A DNA stretch of 64,000 nucleotides from Isoetes taiwanensis (lineage: Eukaryota > Streptophyta > Lycopodiopsida > Isoetales > Isoetaceae). The position numbers and the translations under genes were made by a program. The stretch lies in contig JAJEKV010000264.1 in the NCBI GenBank assembly GCA_021234155.1, positions 308,001 to 372,000 on the forward strand. Direction: 5' to 3'. Below, in pieces: positions 31,928-42,005 of the stretch (position 1 is its first letter; each line of letters starts with the position of its first letter). The notes under the pieces are model-generated. The model did not search any database, had not been told where the DNA came from, and saw nothing but the letters and a program-made list of their open reading frames with translations.

Positions 31928-33946
31928 ATGCCAAGGAGGCCAAGCAAACGAGGGCAGTGGACTGAAGATCAAATGGCAGACATCTTGAATGAGGTAAGTG
32001 AGTATGGTATATCTGTTAGAGAGGCATCTAGAAGCTCTGGAATCCCGGAATCAACAATAAGGGACTGGTTGTATGGCCGTATAACTCATAAACAGACTGG
32101 TAATCCACAAATTCTAACGACTCTACAAGAGGAAGAGTTAGTCAACTGAACACTCTCCAGGGCCGAGCAGGGAATGGGGGTTACACTCTCGGCTGTCAAG
32201 GAAAGGGCAGCACAAATGGCTATGGAGGGGGGCAACTCAGAATTTCGCAGGGTTCCTGGGAGTAAATGGTGGAAGCTGTTCAAACAAAGGCATCCAGAGG
32301 TTGCACTAAGAAGTGCAGAGACACTAGATATTGCTCAGGCACGTGCTATGACACAAGAGAATCTGGATAACTTCTATGCTGGTCTGAGACAAGTCTATGA
32401 CGAGTTCGGCTTCCCGGCCTCTAGGATCTGGAATGCTGATGAGACTGGCATCCAAGCTGGGAAGGTGAAGGGCATGAAGATCATAGGTAGGAAAGGGGAG
32501 AATAGGGTAAATGAGGTGGTCATGAACAATAGGGAGTGGGTGACAATTCTGGTATGTGTAAATGCTGAAGGGTTTAAGATACCTAATTTGTACATCTTCA
32601 AGGGTACTCGGATGAGGCAAGATAACATTGCCAGATGTGAGGAAGGGGCAATTCAAGCTGTGCAGCCCTCGGCCTGGATGACTACAGAATTGTTCAAGTC
32701 TTGGTTGTCACATTTTGTTGCTAAGGTTTGTGGTGGAGTATCTCCATCAAGGCCACATCTGATAATATTGAATGGCCATGGCAGCCATGTGGAGCTGGAA
32801 GTAATTTTGGCAGCTAAGGAAATGGGCATACATTTTGCCCTACTTCCACCCCACACATCACATAGGTTACAACCTTTGGATGTTGCATGCTTTGCACCAT
32901 TCAAGGCAGCTTTCAAGAGATTGAGATTCTCTTACATGGTTAGCAAAGGGAGGACAGAGCCGAAGAGGGAGGACATTGCAGAGCTCATTTCATAGGCCAT
33001 TGAATCAGGGCTGACACCTAGCAACATCAAGGCAGGGTTTAGAGCAACTGGGATTTGCCCATTCAACTTGGACAAGGTTAAGCCAGGCCAGGAAAGTGGC
33101 AGGTTTGGTAGAGTTCCCATGGAGCAGATTATCCAAAGTGGAGGCCAAGAAAATGCAGCCAACTTGGAAGATGAGGAATTGGAGCAATTCAACATGGCTG
33201 ACTTGCAACAGTTATGGGAGGCACCGCGCCCTGCTGGTGAGCATGGTGGCCAAGAGCCTATTGGAGTGCATCAACATGTAGTTGACAATGTGGACATTGC
33301 AAGCCATGATGTGCGTCCATCTCACCAAGAAGATGCACGAGATGGGGACCGTGAGGCCATTGATCCAACCTTAAGACCCTCACTGCAACATGTGGTACCA
33401 TCTGGTGACATGGGAACATCACATGCATGTATGCAGCTCTCTACAAACGTGAGGACATCACAGGCCTGCATGCAACAGTCTCAAGCCACGAGGGCAAGGA
33501 ATCGGGGTTTAGTCCCAGACCTAAGTGGGAGGGTTCACATCTCTAGTGATGGCTTCTGTGAGGCCTTGGCTGCTGAGAGGTCTAGGAGGGCTGAGGCAGC
33601 AAGACTAAAGAATGAGCAAGTTGCAGCCAGGAGACTCGAAATTGCTAGAAGGAAATTGGAAAGGCAGGAGGCTGCCAAGAGAGCTCAACAGAATAGGGAA
33701 GAAAGGGAAAATAGGAAGAAGGCTGATGCAGAATTTGAAGCCTCTACTGCTAGACTTAGAGCACTCATGTACCCCAGGGGCATTTCAAGAGTGGTTGCAG
33801 TCTTCAGCTTCCAGAGGCCAATGAGTGATGAGGTGAGGAGCAAAAGGTTAGAGGTTAGAAACAGAATGAGGATAAGGCAAGGGTTGAGTCCAATCAGGGA
33901 TCCAATAGTGAGAACATCATTCAGCATGGACCCTGAACGTCAGTAG
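31928..33946 (+). pseudogene. pogo-type (Tc1/mariner, DDE_1) transposase, inactivated
   Basis: A single reading frame of about 670 codons runs through, broken by TGA at 32147-32149 and TAG at 32993-32995. The N-terminus (RGQWTEDQMADILNEV then REASRSSGIPESTIRDWL) is a psq-type helix-turn-helix. A CENP-B-like part follows (PGSKWWKLFKQRHPEVALR). The catalytic domain has NADETG (Asp at 32438-32440), LILNGHGSH, where the second catalytic Asp is Asn (32771-32773), and SHRLQPLDVACFAPFK with the third Asp (32879-32881). A basic coiled-coil tail (ARRLEIARRKLERQEAAKRA) ends the protein. Both stops and the Asn are single G-to-A changes from Trp and Asp codons. The family cuts and pastes at TA sites. Terminal repeats were not found. 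Confidence 0.92.
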
Positions 33947-33955
33947 GTTAGTGGA

Positions 33956-34519
33956 TTGACCACACCGGTTATGAGTTATCATGCATGTGCCCATGATATT
34001 GAAGATGAAGTGAATGTTATGTGCAGCTTGGAAGATACCCACATGTGCTCGGGAGACGTTGCTGGTGTGCAGGATATTAGCATAGAAAGCTTCCTGCCTC
34101 TGGTCAGACCTGTCCCAAACTCCATTAGTACAATCAGGTCACCATTGAAGACATGGGACTTGGTCAACAGGGAGGGAGAGTCACAGCCACACGCTGGTAT
34201 TGGCCCTGGGAATTCCATGAGATTGGACACGCAGGGTTGGGTCAATTATGCCGCAGCACATTCTGGCCCTCAGCATGACGGGGATAAGATCATAGACAAG
34301 GCTAGGATCATTCGAGAAATGGTCGAAATAGGCGTGGACAAGGACATAATCTCCCGGGCCAGAGGAATGGATGTGGAGTTTGCAAAGACTTGGAGGGCAA
34401 ATATATCTGAAGGGTCGGTACCAACACCAAGATTCGAGGAGGGCAACACTTTCACTAACCAGGTGTGTTTAGTCTACAGCAGGCGCTTAAGAGAACTGGC
34501 ATTTCTGAAACAATACTAA
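33956..34519 (+). CDS. Hypothetical protein downstream of the pogo transposase
   Basis: A 187-codon frame begins 10 bases after the transposase stop, in another frame. It has LDTQGWVNYAAAHSGPQHDG, then KIIDKARIIREMVEIGVDKD and FAKTWRANISEGS, reads like a real globular protein and contains no low-complexity tract, but I know no family for it. It may be a second ORF of the same transposon or a downstream exon of the transposase gene. No stop interrupts it, in contrast to the transposase. Confidence 0.4.
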   Translation: MTTPVMSYHACAHDIEDEVNVMCSLEDTHMCSGDVAGVQDISIESFLPLVRPVPNSISTIRSPLKTWDLVNREGESQPHAGIGPGNSMRLDTQGWVNYAAAHSGPQHDGDKIIDKARIIREMVEIGVDKDIISRARGMDVEFAKTWRANISEGSVPTPRFEEGNTFTNQVCLVYSRRLRELAFLKQY

Positions 34520-35047
34520 CATTTGCATATGGCAGGTATCTGAAGACAGTGACGAGACCATAGACAACTAAGGTAGCAGCACATGTAGCAGCAACACAAT
34601 ATTAAATATGAAATGAACCCTATATTCATTGCATTGTATATTTACGTGTGCTAAATTGGTTTAACATTAAAATCAGATCTCTGGCCATATAATACAGCAA
34701 ACATTGGTCTTCAAATGAAGGGGAGCATCAGCCCAATCTCTTAAGTTCTGTTGCATTCGGATCATGCTAAGCACACATACATAGATATTATATGTAATTA
34801 ACAACTGTGTTAAGACAAAACTAAAGTGCATTACTTGCAAGTGTGTAACTCATTTTCATTTCAAAGAAGCCCGAGGGCTGATACAAAAGATGGCACTTAG
34901 GCCCATCAAAAAAATTCTTGACCGCAGGCCACATTCTAGATCAAACATTGGCATGGGAGGGAAGTTCTACAATCTTATCAGCCAAAAAAGAGTAGAAGAA
35001 GAAGCGAGTTCGTCCAGTGGTGCCATTGCAGACAAGGCTGGAAGCAA
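34520..35047. other. Non-coding stretch
   Basis: No gene recognised; one GCCCGAGGGC palindrome near 34871. Confidence 0.4.
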
Positions 35048-35332
35048 TCAAGGACCAACAGGGCTTTGAAATAGGACGTTGTCTTCGTCAGTAACCACAA
35101 TCTGGCAGTGGATTAGGTCAGTCTCACAGCGCGCCCTTTCAACCTGAGAGACTATCTCTGGAGACACCTCAACATGGAGGGAGGATCCTACAGCACAGGT
35201 AACCTCTGCTGGTGTAACAAAGCAATTACGAATTGTGAAAAAATCCGGAGTGCAGCCGGAGCAGAGACGGTCCGAGCAGGTGAGGACGTAAGGGGCCTCG
35301 GGTATGGCGAAAACAGTGTAATCGTGAGGCCT
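35048..35332 (-). CDS. Unrecognised open frame with a Cys pair, convergent with the pogo genes
   Basis: On - a 94-codon frame reads HDYTVFAIPEAPYVLTCSDR, then LCSGCTPDFFTIRN, FVTPAEVTCAVGSSLHVEV, SPEIVSQVERARCETDLIHC and IVVTDEDNVLFQSPVGP, ending at TGA 35048-35050. The CSDRLCSGC segment and the even residue mix look like a coding exon, and the frame is bounded upstream by a TGA at 35333-35335. I do not recognise it. Its position tail-to-tail with the pogo gene pair allows that it belongs to the same or an adjacent mobile element. Confidence 0.3.
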   Translation of the reverse strand, partial: RPHDYTVFAIPEAPYVLTCSDRLCSGCTPDFFTIRNCFVTPAEVTCAVGSSLHVEVSPEIVSQVERARCETDLIHCQIVVTDEDNVLFQSPVGP

Positions 35333-36369
35333 TCATTGATGCACCGGTCCCTGCTCGTGGGAGACTGGCAGACGTACGTAGTGTTAAATGCCGTGTCAGG
35401 TGGCACACTCGGCATCATCGCGAGTCCATAGGGCTGGCAACGGTAGGCTCGGGGTATACGCGAATGAGGCTATCGAAATAACGACGGGGGAGCCTAGACT
35501 TCCCCCCGGTTCACGATGCTATAACTTCTTAACCTTAGAGATTCTTGGAAAATTTTGTTCTACAAAGTTGTACTTCTAGTCATTAGGTACCCAAAAACAC
35601 ATGGCGGACGTCTAAGCACGCAAATGTATTTCGACCTACAAGAGTTTGCCTCTTAAGTGCGCGAAACATGGCGACACTACCCTAGTGTGCGGGTAGCAAC
35701 TGTTTATGTTTTTTTAAAGGTTCTTTATCAATTGTTTTTGCATGGCGCATTTTGTTGGCATCGATTTTTCTCCCTATTGCTCTAGCAAAGAGGTCTTTTT
35801 CATTATGCTATCTAGTGTCGTTTTTTATTTTGATGATTGATCGATTTCCTATATAGTTGCCCATTTGGGACTTAGTCTTTATCATTGGCATTTTGTTGGA
35901 TGGGCATCTTGGGCCCTCATTGTTGAGGACTTGTGCCCTCGTTGTTGAAAATATGAGTCGAACAGCTTGGATACTCAATGGCCTAATACCAACTTGTTAA
36001 GTAGAACATATTTGTCATGGGTGCATTTGGGAGTCGGGACCATCTTAAGTTGTCTGTTCATGCTTGATAAGTGTTTCTTATTTATTTTGAACGCTGGAAC
36101 TTAGTCTTGTTTGAAGCTTTATGGAACCTAAGGATAGTGTGGATTGCATCTTTTAAATTCATGAATTGTTTTTTATAGTCACTTTTGTTTTTAGTCTTTT
36201 TATTCTTAAGATCTTCCACTCTTCTTTTCTCTAGTGGTATATCCACATTGCCTATCTTTGTATGCTATCTTTCTCGTAGACCCATCTTGACCTGCTATCC
36301 CTCTTTCATCACCTTAGGTTTGAAATGGAAGTTCTCTTTTGATCGACTAGTTTTCCTCCTCCATACGAG
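35333..36369. other. Non-coding stretch
   Basis: No gene recognised in about 1 kb; GC falls from left to right. Confidence 0.4.
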
Positions 36370-36599
36370 TCTTTCACCAAAATGCAGGCGATTCAACACC
36401 ATCAGATCACCATTTTGGGGAGAGGCGCGGCTATTTATATGTTCTTTGAGCTCTTTTCTCCCTTATTGGCATCTTCTCACAGCAGTTTCTTTGTCTTAGT
36501 TCCCTCCCTACCCACCTTAAGTTGTTTACATTACTTTTTCATTTTGATTCATGACTTTACCTCGCGCGACCAACCCTTTTTGATTTGTAAAGTATTTGT
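36370..36599 (+). repeat. Dispersed repeat (pair with 28100-28496)
   Basis: CACCATTTTGGGGAGAGGCG and CATCTTCTCACAGCAGTTTC match 28140-28250. The block is interrupted at 36604 by the non-coding LTR element and probably resumes after 40116, leading to a LINE-type stem-loop at 40583. Confidence 0.65.
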
Positions 36600-36604
36600 C
36601 ATTT

Positions 36605-36921
36605 TGTTAATTGTGAGTTTTTGGCATATACCATGCAGCAGCAGTCAATGACTGCCGGATGCTACAAAGCTGCCATGCTCATGACCACAAAATAAGAATA
36701 AGAGAAACAAATATGTACAAAGAGTGAAGGAAACGTGGGTCAAATGAGGTTCTCCAAACTTGAGATAAAACCTGAGTACATCTGAAGAGGCTCTGGTCTA
36801 ATATAGTGTAGATCGCAAATTTGAGCCCTACATCTACATAAACTAAGCCCTAAATATGACAACTGTAGTCTGCCACCATTGACACCTAGCATGCACAATG
36901 TTAACCACTAGGTGGTTAACA
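36605..36921 (-). repeat. 3' LTR of the non-coding LTR element
   Basis: 317 bp, TGTTAA...TTAACA. It contains TTAACCACTAGGTGGTTAA near its 36921 end, which the other LTR lacks in part. Confidence 0.88.
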
Positions 36922-37239
36922 ACTGCCTCGCCCTAAATTTTTTTAGCATAAAAACATAAGACAAGTCAAAATCAACACCATATAAGGAATTTTTGTACGT
37001 GCATACCCCACAAATGAGGAAATTTATGTATGCTGTAGATCAAGAAATAAAGGGTGCACATGCCTATCCAACAGTTCTCGATGCTCGAGTCACCCCCCCC
37101 GTGTGAATAAAAAAGCACCCAAACCAAAAGGGCTTTAAGGGGAAATTTAATTTTGAAGTGTGTAATGTAATTTTAAAGATGCAAATGAGTCACATCATGG
37201 GCATGGCTTGGAATAGGTGTGGGCCTACCACTTAGGCAT

Positions 37240-37400
37240 GAGGGTGGCCCGTGGGTTTAACAGGCATGAGCATGGGCGTAGCCCATGGACGTGGGCATGA
37301 ACTGAAGCTTGACTGTATGGTCACGGCGTGGACCGTGAGCCGTGGACATGACCGTGACCATGGGCGTGGTCGCGGCCGTGGCCGTGAGCCGTGAAGGCAT
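37240..37400. repeat. CGTGGGCATGACCGTG degenerate hexamer repeats
   Basis: Repeated CATGGGCGTGG, GACCGTGAGCCGTGG units just left of the foldback, inside the LTR element. Frames here are Arg/Pro or Gly/His low-complexity. Confidence 0.7.
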
Positions 37401-37420
37401 AACCTGTTATGTGCTAGGGA

Positions 37421-37544
37421 ACCCACGGGTAGGAGAGGGTTTCCGGTGGGAAACCGGCAGGCGCCGCTGCCACGAGGAGCGTTAGCCCCGAGCGGCGCCG
37501 CCGCTTGCCGATTTCTCACCGGAAATCCTCGACTACCCGTGGGT
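37421..37544. other. GC-rich foldback, about 48-bp arms
   Basis: ACCCACGGGTAG...CTACCCGTGGGT outer arms continue inward through GGTTTCCGGTGGGAAACCGG against CCGATTTCTCACCGGAAATC to GGCGCCGCT. The centre is related to that of the foldback at 20726-20817. Confidence 0.85.
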
Positions 37545-38371
37545 TTACGCACGTGTCCCACAGGTAGGGGCAATTCCATCGATTAGCTTGCAGGGACGAT
37601 TGAAGCAGATTCAATGCAGATTCAAGCTGTTTTCTTTGAAGATTCTTGCGATTTGAGCAAGCAAATGAAGTTTGGAAGCATGTACGAGGTTTCTTCTCAG
37701 CTTACAGGAGTTCTGCCCCTGTTTCTTGTTTTTTTTTCTCTGTTTCCTCTAAATAGAAGCGGACAAGGGTTCGTTCTAAGCTGATCCGACATAAAAAAAC
37801 GCCTAAATCCACCTCCAAGAGTTATCCATTCCAGTGGCCCAATAGTTAGCAAAGATCCAGGCGGCGGTCCTGGGAAAATAGGAGATTCTGGCAGAGCAGA
37901 AAAGGAAAACAGAGCAAAACAATCCGCCTGGTGAATCATGCTAAACTAAAGCAAATAAAAAATGGCGTATGAGCCGTGGCTTGAACTTGTTGCTCTGTGC
38001 ACTTCTTATTTGGACCTAGAAGCTGCCATAGCCAGACCTTCAAGAAGCTATAGCTCGAAGACTCGATACCGGAGCTTGAAGATGCCATAGCTGCATCAAA
38101 GCAAGAAAGAACCGTAATTACTTCTTGGCAGTGTTATGGCGGCGCCGTTTAAGCTTCTTAGAACTAGGTTCCGAAAAAGGAGCGACTTCATTATAATTAC
38201 CAGAATTCCCCACGTGGTTTTACGAGGGTCATCAAAAACTTCCCTGAAAATATGGTGTGAGCCTTAAAAGTATGCTGTGTTGACGGCCGACTATGGCGGT
38301 GCTGCTATTTCCTGAATTTTCTGCATCCTTAAACTCTGAAGGCGTAGTCACATGTACGTGTTTTTTTGAAG

Positions 38372-38389
38372 CGCGGGACCATTCCCGCG
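38372..38389. other. Short GC hairpin
   Basis: CGCGGGA, loop CCAT, TCCCGCG; inside the LTR element. Confidence 0.6.
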
Positions 38390-39770
38390 TGTTTGCCGAC
38401 CCAAGTACCGCGGTCACCGTTCCATCGGTGGCCATACGCTGATTGGGTTTGTCATTTATTCATGGCGCCGATTTCATAGTCGCTCCAATTTGAAGCGAGA
38501 AAATTCCAATTTCGGCTAAAATTCTTCCGGCTACTTGAACCGCCCTATAGATCCATGTGATTTGAGTTGGCCCAATTTAGCGATTTTGTGCGATTTAGAG
38601 CACCGTCAAATGCACCGCCCATTCCTTCCATGTGAATACGGCTTGAAACTGGTTGTAGCATGGGCCGGATATAACCTTGTAAGAATAGCAATAGGGAAAG
38701 GCAGGATATAATCTTCTAAGAATAGCAAGAAATGATCGACACAAGGAAAGGCCGAATATGGTGGCCGATTTTTTCTACAAAATACTACCTGCTTCTTGTT
38801 TTGCGCAACTGAGCCGAATCCGAGAGATAGATCGGGGCCAGAAACCCTTAAAATGGTAGCTTCTCAAATTTCTTTGCGATGGTGATCCGTCTGTGATCAG
38901 CTATAAGAATCTTAGTGTAACGGTTCCAACCCTGCTTCATATAGCCCTGTGAAAAAAATTTATGAGTCCCGATATTGAAATAAAGCTGTTACTGCGGGAT
39001 GTTTGTGCAGAAACGAAAGTGGAGCTTGATGAAGACTTTGATAAACTTTGATGCCAGGTAACCTTTGAGAACGATATTGGGGGCTAGCCAAAGTGCTGGC
39101 TCTCGATAAAATTTTAGGATAGCTCTGCACTGTTTGGAGCTTGCTGAACAAGTGCTAAAGAGGATCATCATAGAGGCTCAAAGGGGGCTAACTGAGTGCT
39201 GGCCCTTCATAAATAATTTGAAGAAGCAAGCTTCACAGAGAAGGCCTCTGAAGAGTTGTTGATGCAGATAGTGACGTACTGCCTCTAAAGAAAATCTTTT
39301 TGGGTGTGCAAAAAGCACAAAAATTCTGATAAGCCAAGATAAAACAGAAGAGAACAAAGAACCAATCATGATTTTTCTGATAATATTTTCAGCAGATAGA
39401 AGGTAGAAGAATAGGATCAAACACTTGCGTTTCCTGATATTTTTGCAGAGAGGAGTGCTATCACCACTCCCGAAATCCTTGACTATAAAACTACGCTTGC
39501 TGCATCATGGAAAACAGAGCTTTGAAAACTGTTGTCATAACAAGACTAATTGTTAAGGCCTCCAGACGAATTTCATCAACATCTGATTGGGCAAACAAAT
39601 TGATTTGACAAAGAGGCCTCCAACCGGACCATTTCAACAGCTGGTTGGGCCAAATAAAGGAGTTTGACGGGTTGAGAGTAATATGCAAGGAGTATTTAAG
39701 AACTGATGATAGTAAGAGCAGCAAGGACAACAACAAAACAACAAGGCTCAAGAAAGTGATCACGAGCGAA

Positions 39771-39788
39771 CCCGACATAACGACGCCA
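39771..39788 (-). other. Primer binding site of the non-coding LTR element
   Basis: On -, TGGCGTCGTTATGTCGGG starts one base after the LTR end. It begins with the TGG that matches any tRNA CCA end; the exact tRNA is not decided. Confidence 0.65.
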
Positions 39789-39789
39789 C

Positions 39790-40111
39790 TGTTAATTGTG
39801 AGTTCTTGGCATACACTATGCAGCAGCAGTCGATGGCTGCCGGATGCCACAAAGCTGCCATGCTCATGACCACAAAATAAGAACAAAAGAAACAAATATG
39901 TACAAAGAGTGAAGGAAATGTGTGTCAAATGAGGCTCTCCAAACTTGAGATAAAACCTGAGTACATCTGAAGAGGCTCTGGTCTAATATAGTGTAGACCG
40001 CAAATTTGAGTCCTACATCTAGCTAAATCTAAGCTCTATACTTATGTTAACCTAAACATGCCAAGTGTAGTCTGCCACCACTAACACCTAGCATGCACAG
40101 GTTGGTTAACA
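39790..40111 (-). repeat. 5' LTR of the non-coding LTR element
   Basis: 322 bp, same TGTTAA...TTAACA ends. It carries an extra piece near 40030-40055 (TCTATACTTATGTTAACC) compared with the other LTR. Confidence 0.88.
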
Positions 40112-40582
40112 CATTTATCGCGTGGCACGCGTGACCAACGCCTCTGTATCTGGGAGGTTATGTTGTTATGATGTATGATGTGATGTCGCATGGCTCGCGT
40201 GACCAGCCCCTTCTATTGTTGAAGGATTGTGATTTCTTATGGACCAGCACCTTTGTTTTTTGGGGGTTCACCGAGCTGTCGTGATGGCTTATATTTTTGC
40301 TTCAATTGCGTCTTTTTATGCCATTTCTTTGCAGGATATCTCATCCAACTGTGGAGATAACTCTTTTAAGTTACTTATCTTACATCTAATGGATCTATTT
40401 GTTTGCTTTTATCTTAGGTTCGGGTTATCACGACTATCTATTTTCTTGGTACGCCTTCTCGCATTGAGTTTTGGATGAATCATCTATTTGCGACCTCCAT
40501 CTTGTGCTTTCTCGACTTTTTGTTTTCTGAACAATATCAAATTTGATGGCCTGGGATTTTCTTTTAGAGCCCTTGGGCGATA

Positions 40583-40645
40583 GTTTATTATTAGGATTTT
40601 CCTCGAAAACCCGAAAAGTCTGGGTTTTTCATCTCGGTGATAAAC
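40583..40645 (+). other. LINE 3' UTR stem-loop, copy C
   Basis: GTTTATTATTAGGATTTTCC and, after CGAAAACCC..., GGGTTTTTCATCTCGGTGAT AAAC fold as in copies A and B. An outer GTTTAT/ATAAAC stem and an AAAACCC/GGGTTTT inner stem are kept although most bases differ. Confidence 0.5.
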
Positions 40646-40733
40646 TTTTGCACATTGCCTCCTATTTGCCTTTCTTATGTTACGTCGTCGTAAAGGGGCT
40701 TGGATTGTTCCTATGACAGTTCCCTTTATTATT
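40646..40733 (+). repeat. Probable LINE 3' terminus with (TTA)n tail, copy C
   Basis: CCTATGACAGTTCC corresponds weakly to CATAGGCCAGTTGG of the other copies and is followed by TTATTATTATTA. It would be the end of the repeat split by the LTR element. Confidence 0.35.
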
Positions 40734-41695
40734 ATTAGTGGATAATCTGATAAAATTGGAGTGGTTGACTACCCCACTTAGATATTTTTCTACATGTTTG
40801 TACATTGCTATGATGAAAAATATGCCTATCTATCTATATCGGCCGGTTTCCTCAAGACGAGTCTATCACCAAAATGTTTGCCACGTGGCAAAGTAGGATT
40901 GGCTGGCTGTGGGCCCAGAATTAAACCCACTTGACATTTACGTATATAGAAAAGCCCATTTCCTGCTGTGGAAACAGGGCGATGCGTGGCAGCGCGGAGC
41001 TGTGTTGACACAGTAGGAACGTCCATTAAGTGGGCTTTCCTATAACGTGGAAACCAGTAAAAAACCATTTTGCGATCCAGAATGCTTGGTAAATGATCGA
41101 ATGCAGTATAAAACTGTAGGAATGTTTGGGTAAACGGCAGGGTACAATGCTAGAGCAGCAGGTAACAACTGTTTAGTAACATTCCTAGGTTTGAAATAAT
41201 GCCACGTGTATGGCACTATAGGACAGGAAGGCAGAATGGTTTGTAACTGGTCTTCACGTACTTACAAAACTCGGTTGTTTAAGGCCAGTAAAAATCAGTT
41301 AGAAAGACACGTAAACACTAAACAGACTGTTTATCGCCGATAAAATCCTCATAAATTACATTCACAGTTTTTGATCAACATCACAGAGGGGCAATGTTGA
41401 TACCCTTGGAGAAACCTATACCCTGTGTTCATTCCTAAACACTCTTCTTCTGAAGGAAAGAAATTAGATGAAAGCAGAAATTTAACATTTCAGATAGTGC
41501 TTCACTGTGATTCATAACATCATCCACCATAACACATGATCAGAGAAATTGATCTTAATCTATGTATGTTACAGTATTAATCTATATATATGTTACAGTG
41601 GTTATAAATCCACTTCACAGTGGAGTTTATAAACAATAAGTAATGAGGTATAATGATGAATATGCAAGTTTTAGATCAGAAATTTCACAAATAAT
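40734..41695. other. Non-coding stretch, 3' side of the zinc-finger gene
   Basis: No gene recognised. A (CTAT)n run lies at 40828-40840. Confidence 0.4.
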
Positions 41696-42005
41696 CTAAT
41701 TCCGGCTTGAATTAGAAGAAAGATTACTTGCCCGGATTTGAACAGGAATAGGGCGGCCAGTTCCGGTACCTCCACAGCTGCTGCAGGCCATTCTACCAGA
41801 TCCTCCACAGGTTCCACAGCCAATATCTTTGTCAGACCACCTGTTACAGAAACAGGGGGTTCTTCCACTTCCGTTGCACCTTGGACAGCGTGGAAATCCC
41901 CCCTGCCATCGGTTTCTGTAAATCCATTGCCGATTTTAATATCCATGCCCCTGCTATTACACTAATCCCCTGTGCAATCTGAGACACAACTGCTGCTGGA
42001 CTCAT
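41696..42005 (-). pseudogene. DnaJ-type cysteine-rich zinc-finger protein, one-base frameshift
   Basis: On - the frame starts at 42005 with MSPAAVVSQIAQGISVIAGA then WILKSAMDLQKPMAGG. It then shifts in a run of six G (41898-41903 as C on +). In the next frame it reads CPRCNGSGRTPCFCNRWSD, then GCGTCGGSGRMACSSCGGTG and TGRPIPVQI, ending at TAG 41696-41698. Four Cys pairs with CxxCxGxG spacing are the zinc-binding core of DnaJ-type cysteine-rich proteins. Small plant members without a J domain have just this N-terminal hydrophobic stretch plus the finger, some acting in plastid thiol chemistry or chaperone work. At about 103 codons it is near full family length, and removing one G of the run would open it throughout. 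It may be a true gene with an assembly error, or a young pseudogene. No intron is needed. Confidence 0.8.

Larger units (their letters stand above)
36605..40111 (-). mobile_element. Complete non-coding LTR retrotransposon (LARD-like), 3.5 kb
   Basis: Direct repeats at 36605-36921 and 39790-40111 both begin TGTTAA and end TTAACA. The pair is flanked by the 5-bp target duplication CATTT (36600-36604 and 40112-40116). On -, the first bases inside the 39790-40111 LTR are G then TGGCGTCGTTATGTCGGG, a good primer binding site. A purine-rich GGGCGAGGCAG stands directly before the other LTR, so the element is on -. The 2.9-kb interior has no gag or pol; its longest frames are low-complexity or unrecognised. 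It must have used proteins of another element. The LTRs differ by substitutions and a small insertion, so the insertion is not recent. Confidence 0.88.

Noticed and set aside
32324-32656. 110-codon - frame opposite the pogo transposase
   Set aside because: Antisense shadow of the catalytic domain.
37232-37579. 115-codon - frame in the LTR element
   Set aside because: Low-complexity Arg/Pro text from the CGTGGGCATG repeat and the foldback; no protein family features.
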